Notes under the pieces: model-generated
Databases searched by the model: none
What the model was told of the DNA's origin: nothing
The model's input: the letters and a program-made list of their open reading frames with translations, nothing else
Translations under genes and position numbers: made by a program
Shown: positions 6,347 through 8,151 of the stretch, in pieces
Position numbering within the stretch: position 1 is the stretch's first letter
Layout: every line of letters starts with the position of its first letter
From: Planctomycetota bacterium
GTDB lineage: Bacteria; Planctomycetota; Planctomycetia; Isosphaerales; Isosphaeraceae
DNA: 8,151 nucleotides
Direction: 5' to 3'
Assembly: GCA_021778575.1 (NCBI GenBank)
Contig: JAJYCH010000021.1
Span: forward strand, 1 to 8,151

Positions 6347-6871
6347 TCAATAGATATTTGGCTTGCCCTCGAATGTCATGGTGAACGAGGCTCCGGTCCG
6401 TTTGAGCTGGATGGTCCCGTTGCCAAAATCCTTGAGGAACGCACCTGTCCCTTTGGACCTGGTAAAGCTGTAGCTGCCCGAATCCGGCGCTTTGAACCCG
6501 CTGGTTTCGGGTCCTTGAAGTTTCAGGCTGAAGCTGCCCCGGGAATTGGTCAGCGTGATTGTCCCTTGAACGTGTCCGTGGGCGATGAACCCGGTTCCGG
6601 TCAGCGATCCGCTGATTTTGACCGAGCCCAGACCTTTTACGTGGCCCGAACCGTGAAGATGGACGGTCGTTCCGACGTCGGGAAGCCCCTTGACCGTCGT
6701 GGTCGATCCATGCCCCTTTCCCTGGAGATCAATGTAGGAAATCCCTGAAGTCAACGCCCCCTTGATCGGCATGACCAGCGCCGTCGGGGTGACGGTGGAG
6801 AGGACTTGCCGCGTTTCAAGCGACTCCAGACCAATCAACGACCGGACCGGTCGACGTGTCTCTCGGTTCAT
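6347..6871 (-). CDS. Glycine-rich planctomycete exported protein, function unknown
   Basis: A 174-residue protein that I do not recognise as a defined family. The N-terminus is basic (MNRETRRPVR) and then has LESLETRQVLS (15-25), the kind of LExLExRxxLS motif often found at the start of large surface or exported planctomycete proteins; there is no classical hydrophobic signal. The rest is rich in Gly, Thr and Ser with alternating hydrophobic residues, consistent with beta strands. A module recurs: HVQGTITLTNSRGSFSLKLQG (100-120) and GNGTIQLKRTGASFTMTFEG (150-169), i.e. GTIxL...GxFxxxxxG. An earlier glycine-rich part (GSGHVKGLGSVKISGSLTGTG, 74-94) may be a divergent copy. The ATG at 6871 has GGAG (complement of 6880-6883) eight bases upstream. 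It probably acts outside the cytoplasm; nothing points to an enzyme. Confidence 0.78.
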   Translation of the reverse strand: MNRETRRPVRSLIGLESLETRQVLSTVTPTALVMPIKGALTSGISYIDLQGKGHGSTTTVKGLPDVGTTVHLHGSGHVKGLGSVKISGSLTGTGFIAHGHVQGTITLTNSRGSFSLKLQGPETSGFKAPDSGSYSFTRSKGTGAFLKDFGNGTIQLKRTGASFTMTFEGKPNIY

Positions 6872-6997
6872 GACTGCTGCTCCGATTTTGAGATGAACTC
6901 AACTGGAGTCGTCAACTGAGGATCGAGCCGGTCAGATTTTGGTCGGAGAAGCAACGGGTGTCGAGATGATATCAGCCGCCTTGGCTTTGTTTTGTGA

Positions 6998-7032
6998 CGA
7001 ACGGCCGACACCTGCTTGGTGCCGGCCGTTCG
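6998..7032 (-). terminator. Strong hairpin after the 12-cysteine protein gene
   Basis: CGAACGGCCG (6998-7007) and CGGCCGTTCG (7023-7032) pair perfectly over 10 bp. After an A/C mismatch, CACC and GGTG add four more pairs around the loop TGCTT. It begins five bases after the stop of the 7038-7274 gene, which suggests 3'-end formation or mRNA stabilisation. On the minus strand it is followed by an A-rich, not T-rich, sequence, so it is not a standard intrinsic terminator. Confidence 0.45.
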
Positions 7033-7037
7033 GGAGA

Positions 7038-7274
7038 TCAACTGTTGGCTCGCTTGGCCGAGCAGCAGGTGGTGCCACCGCAGCACGGGCAGGACGCCGA
7101 CGTCAGCGACTGGGCGTCGCAGACGCAGGCCGGGCAGGCGCAGGCGGCACCGCAGCAAGCGCAACCCGGCTTCGCGGCCGCAGTCGGAATCGGGCTCTCG
7201 GTCCCGGCCTTGATTCCGCTGAAGGTCGCCAGGACGAATGCCGCCACCATTCCGATCAGTTCTCGACGAATCAT
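7038..7274 (-). CDS. Small secreted cysteine-rich protein (possible metal binder)
   Basis: A 78-residue protein with an N-terminal signal (MIRRELIGMVAAFVLATFSG, likely cleaved near residue 23) and a mature part of about 55 residues. That part holds 12 cysteines: C38, C40, C41, C45, C47, C50, C52, C62, C64, C65, C70 and C71, arranged as CxCC, CxC, CxxCxC, CPCC and CC. Histidine is absent. The pattern resembles metallothionein-like metal thiolate clusters, but I recognise no specific family. The double arginine followed by E-L-I could be a Tat signal, which would suit export of a protein already loaded with metal; this is inference. The ATG at 7274 has GGAGA (complement of 7281-7285) six bases upstream, and length and start are clear. 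The neighbour at 7540-7992 is also secreted and Cys-containing. A disulfide-rich structural protein is the main alternative. Confidence 0.8.
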   Translation of the reverse strand: MIRRELIGMVAAFVLATFSGIKAGTESPIPTAAAKPGCACCGAACACPACVCDAQSLTSASCPCCGGTTCCSAKRANS

Positions 7275-7539
7275 CTTCGGTCTCCGTTTCTGGGAAAGAT
7301 CTCGAACTTTTGAAGAAATTTGAGTCGATTCGCGCGGTGCGAACCGCTCCCATTCCGCTGGATTGGCCAGACCAGGGAAGGGGAGGACGACCCGGTGATC
7401 GAATCCTGGTGGACGCGGACCGTCGTCCTCATCCCCGGCGCCGAAGGTTGCCCGACCGCCAAGACGCGGAGGCTCGACGCACCCTGGCGACGAGACGAAC
7501 CGAGGCTGGCGAAACCGTGCGATCGACGCGCGGAGAGGC

Positions 7540-7992
7540 TCAAATCAAAAAACGTTCGAGCCGCAGATAAAGAGGATCGAGAGCCGTCGACGCTGACGGC
7601 AGATCCCGTCTCCAACCGGCGAGCGGAGCCGATGGAGCGGGCAAGTCCAGCCCCGCGACGAAAGTCGGCTGGGGACGGGGCTGAAGTCGTTGCTCGACTG
7701 GTCGGACCGAAGTCCGGGGGGCCGGAGCCGCTGGCTCACCGACCTCGCACGAGCAATCGACCGAGGGAACCTGGGGCGTGATCTCGGCGATCCGAGCGAC
7801 GTCGAGCCGAGGAACTGCCGGGCGATCCAGGGACATCGCCGGGCGAGACACTGGCGAGCAACAGCCGCAGGCAACCTGGCAGTCCGACCGGGCGGACTTC
7901 ATGGTCGAACAGGCCAGGGCATCGCCCGACGCCAGCGTCAGAAAACTGACGACCGTCGCGAGAATGGCCAGAGGAGTTCGCCAGAAACGCAT
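7540..7992 (-). CDS. Secreted proline-rich, cysteine-containing protein, function unknown
   Basis: A 150-residue protein of no family known to me. Residues 1-27 (MRFWRTPLAILATVVSFLTL then ASGDALA) are a convincing signal peptide; C28 directly after ALA makes either signal peptidase I cleavage or, less likely given the poor lipobox, lipoprotein processing possible. The mature N-terminus has C28, C38, C42, C44, C45 (CQVACGCC), then C80 and C82 (DCSC). The remainder is Pro/Ala/Arg-rich and looks unstructured. The ATG at 7992 is preferred over the open frame back to 8100 because it starts the signal peptide and a good promoter lies within the upstream extension. A weak AGGA lies about a dozen bases before the ATG. 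It is oriented the same way as the Cys-rich gene at 7038-7274, 265 bases away. That gap contains only a small GCGGT/ACCGC hairpin (7334-7347), and no clear promoter or terminator was found in it. Confidence 0.68.
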   Translation of the reverse strand: MRFWRTPLAILATVVSFLTLASGDALACSTMKSARSDCQVACGCCSPVSRPAMSLDRPAVPRLDVARIAEITPQVPSVDCSCEVGEPAAPAPRTSVRPVEQRLQPRPQPTFVAGLDLPAPSAPLAGWRRDLPSASTALDPLYLRLERFLI

Positions 7993-8037
7993 GAGGGACG
8001 GTTTCCTGAGATTCTCGCCGATGAGATGACCCTTCTC

Positions 8038-8066
8038 ATCATAAGACTCGACCGCGATGAGGGCAA
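8038..8066 (-). promoter_or_regulatory. Sigma-70-type promoter for the 7540-7992 gene
   Basis: On the minus strand -35 TTGCCC (8061-8066; four of six) and -10 TATGAT (8038-8043; five of six) are separated by exactly 17 bases. The predicted start near 8031 gives a leader of about 40 bases to the ATG at 7992. Nothing else was recognised between here and the window end. Confidence 0.6.
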
Positions 8067-8151
8067 GTCGAGGTCGCGATTCCAGAACTGAGGGGATCAC
8101 AACTCAGTCGCGAATCGTCGACTTACTCCAGAAAGTCAGCGCGTTCGCAGA

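Noticed and set aside
7238..7781. Plus-strand frames of 110 and 153 codons in the right part of the window
   Set aside because: Their translations are Arg/Pro/Ser-rich with no signal peptide or motif, and they overlap minus-strand genes that have start sites and signal peptides.
1..8151. CRISPR arrays, tRNA or rRNA genes, transposases and phage genes
   Set aside because: No spaced direct repeats of the right size, no recognisable RNA gene sequence, and no open frame resembling a transposase, integrase or phage protein was seen.

Overview
The window looks like chromosomal DNA from a high-GC planctomycete, possibly of the Isosphaeraceae or a relative. I infer this from the twin-arginine (Tat) aldo/keto reductases, the N-terminal LESLETRQVLS motif of the protein at 6347-6871 (typical of exported planctomycete proteins), and the mix of housekeeping genes with small lineage-specific secreted proteins. 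It is recall of family features, not a database result.

Layout. 1-661 (minus, cut by the window edge) and 921-2156 (minus) encode two related Tat-exported aldo/keto reductases. They are separated by a 259-base gap that holds a strong terminator-like hairpin. 2335-2535 (minus) is csrA, behind a long leader and a near-consensus promoter in an AT-rich stretch. On the other side of that stretch, ispF (2924-3409), cysS (3517-4989) and ruvC (5161 or 5176-5685) run on the plus strand. These three carry isoprenoid precursor synthesis, cysteinyl-tRNA synthesis and Holliday-junction resolution, with all expected active-site residues. The cysS-ruvC gap contains a large imperfect palindrome flanked by 7-base tandem repeats in opposite orientations.

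The right third is all on the minus strand. It holds a stand-alone response-regulator receiver (5694-6164), whose likely upstream ATG is followed at once by a TAA stop; a glycine-rich exported protein with an internal repeat (6347-6871); a 78-residue secreted protein with 12 cysteines (7038-7274); and a 150-residue secreted, proline- and cysteine-containing protein (7540-7992) behind a good sigma-70-type promoter.

The left and middle genes are ordinary. The parts most worth a second look are the two adjacent secreted Cys-rich proteins, the ATG-TAA element before the response regulator, the csrA leader, and the repeat-palindrome composite between cysS and ruvC. I found no phage, transposase, CRISPR, tRNA or rRNA. 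No gene-free stretch exceeds 300 bases.
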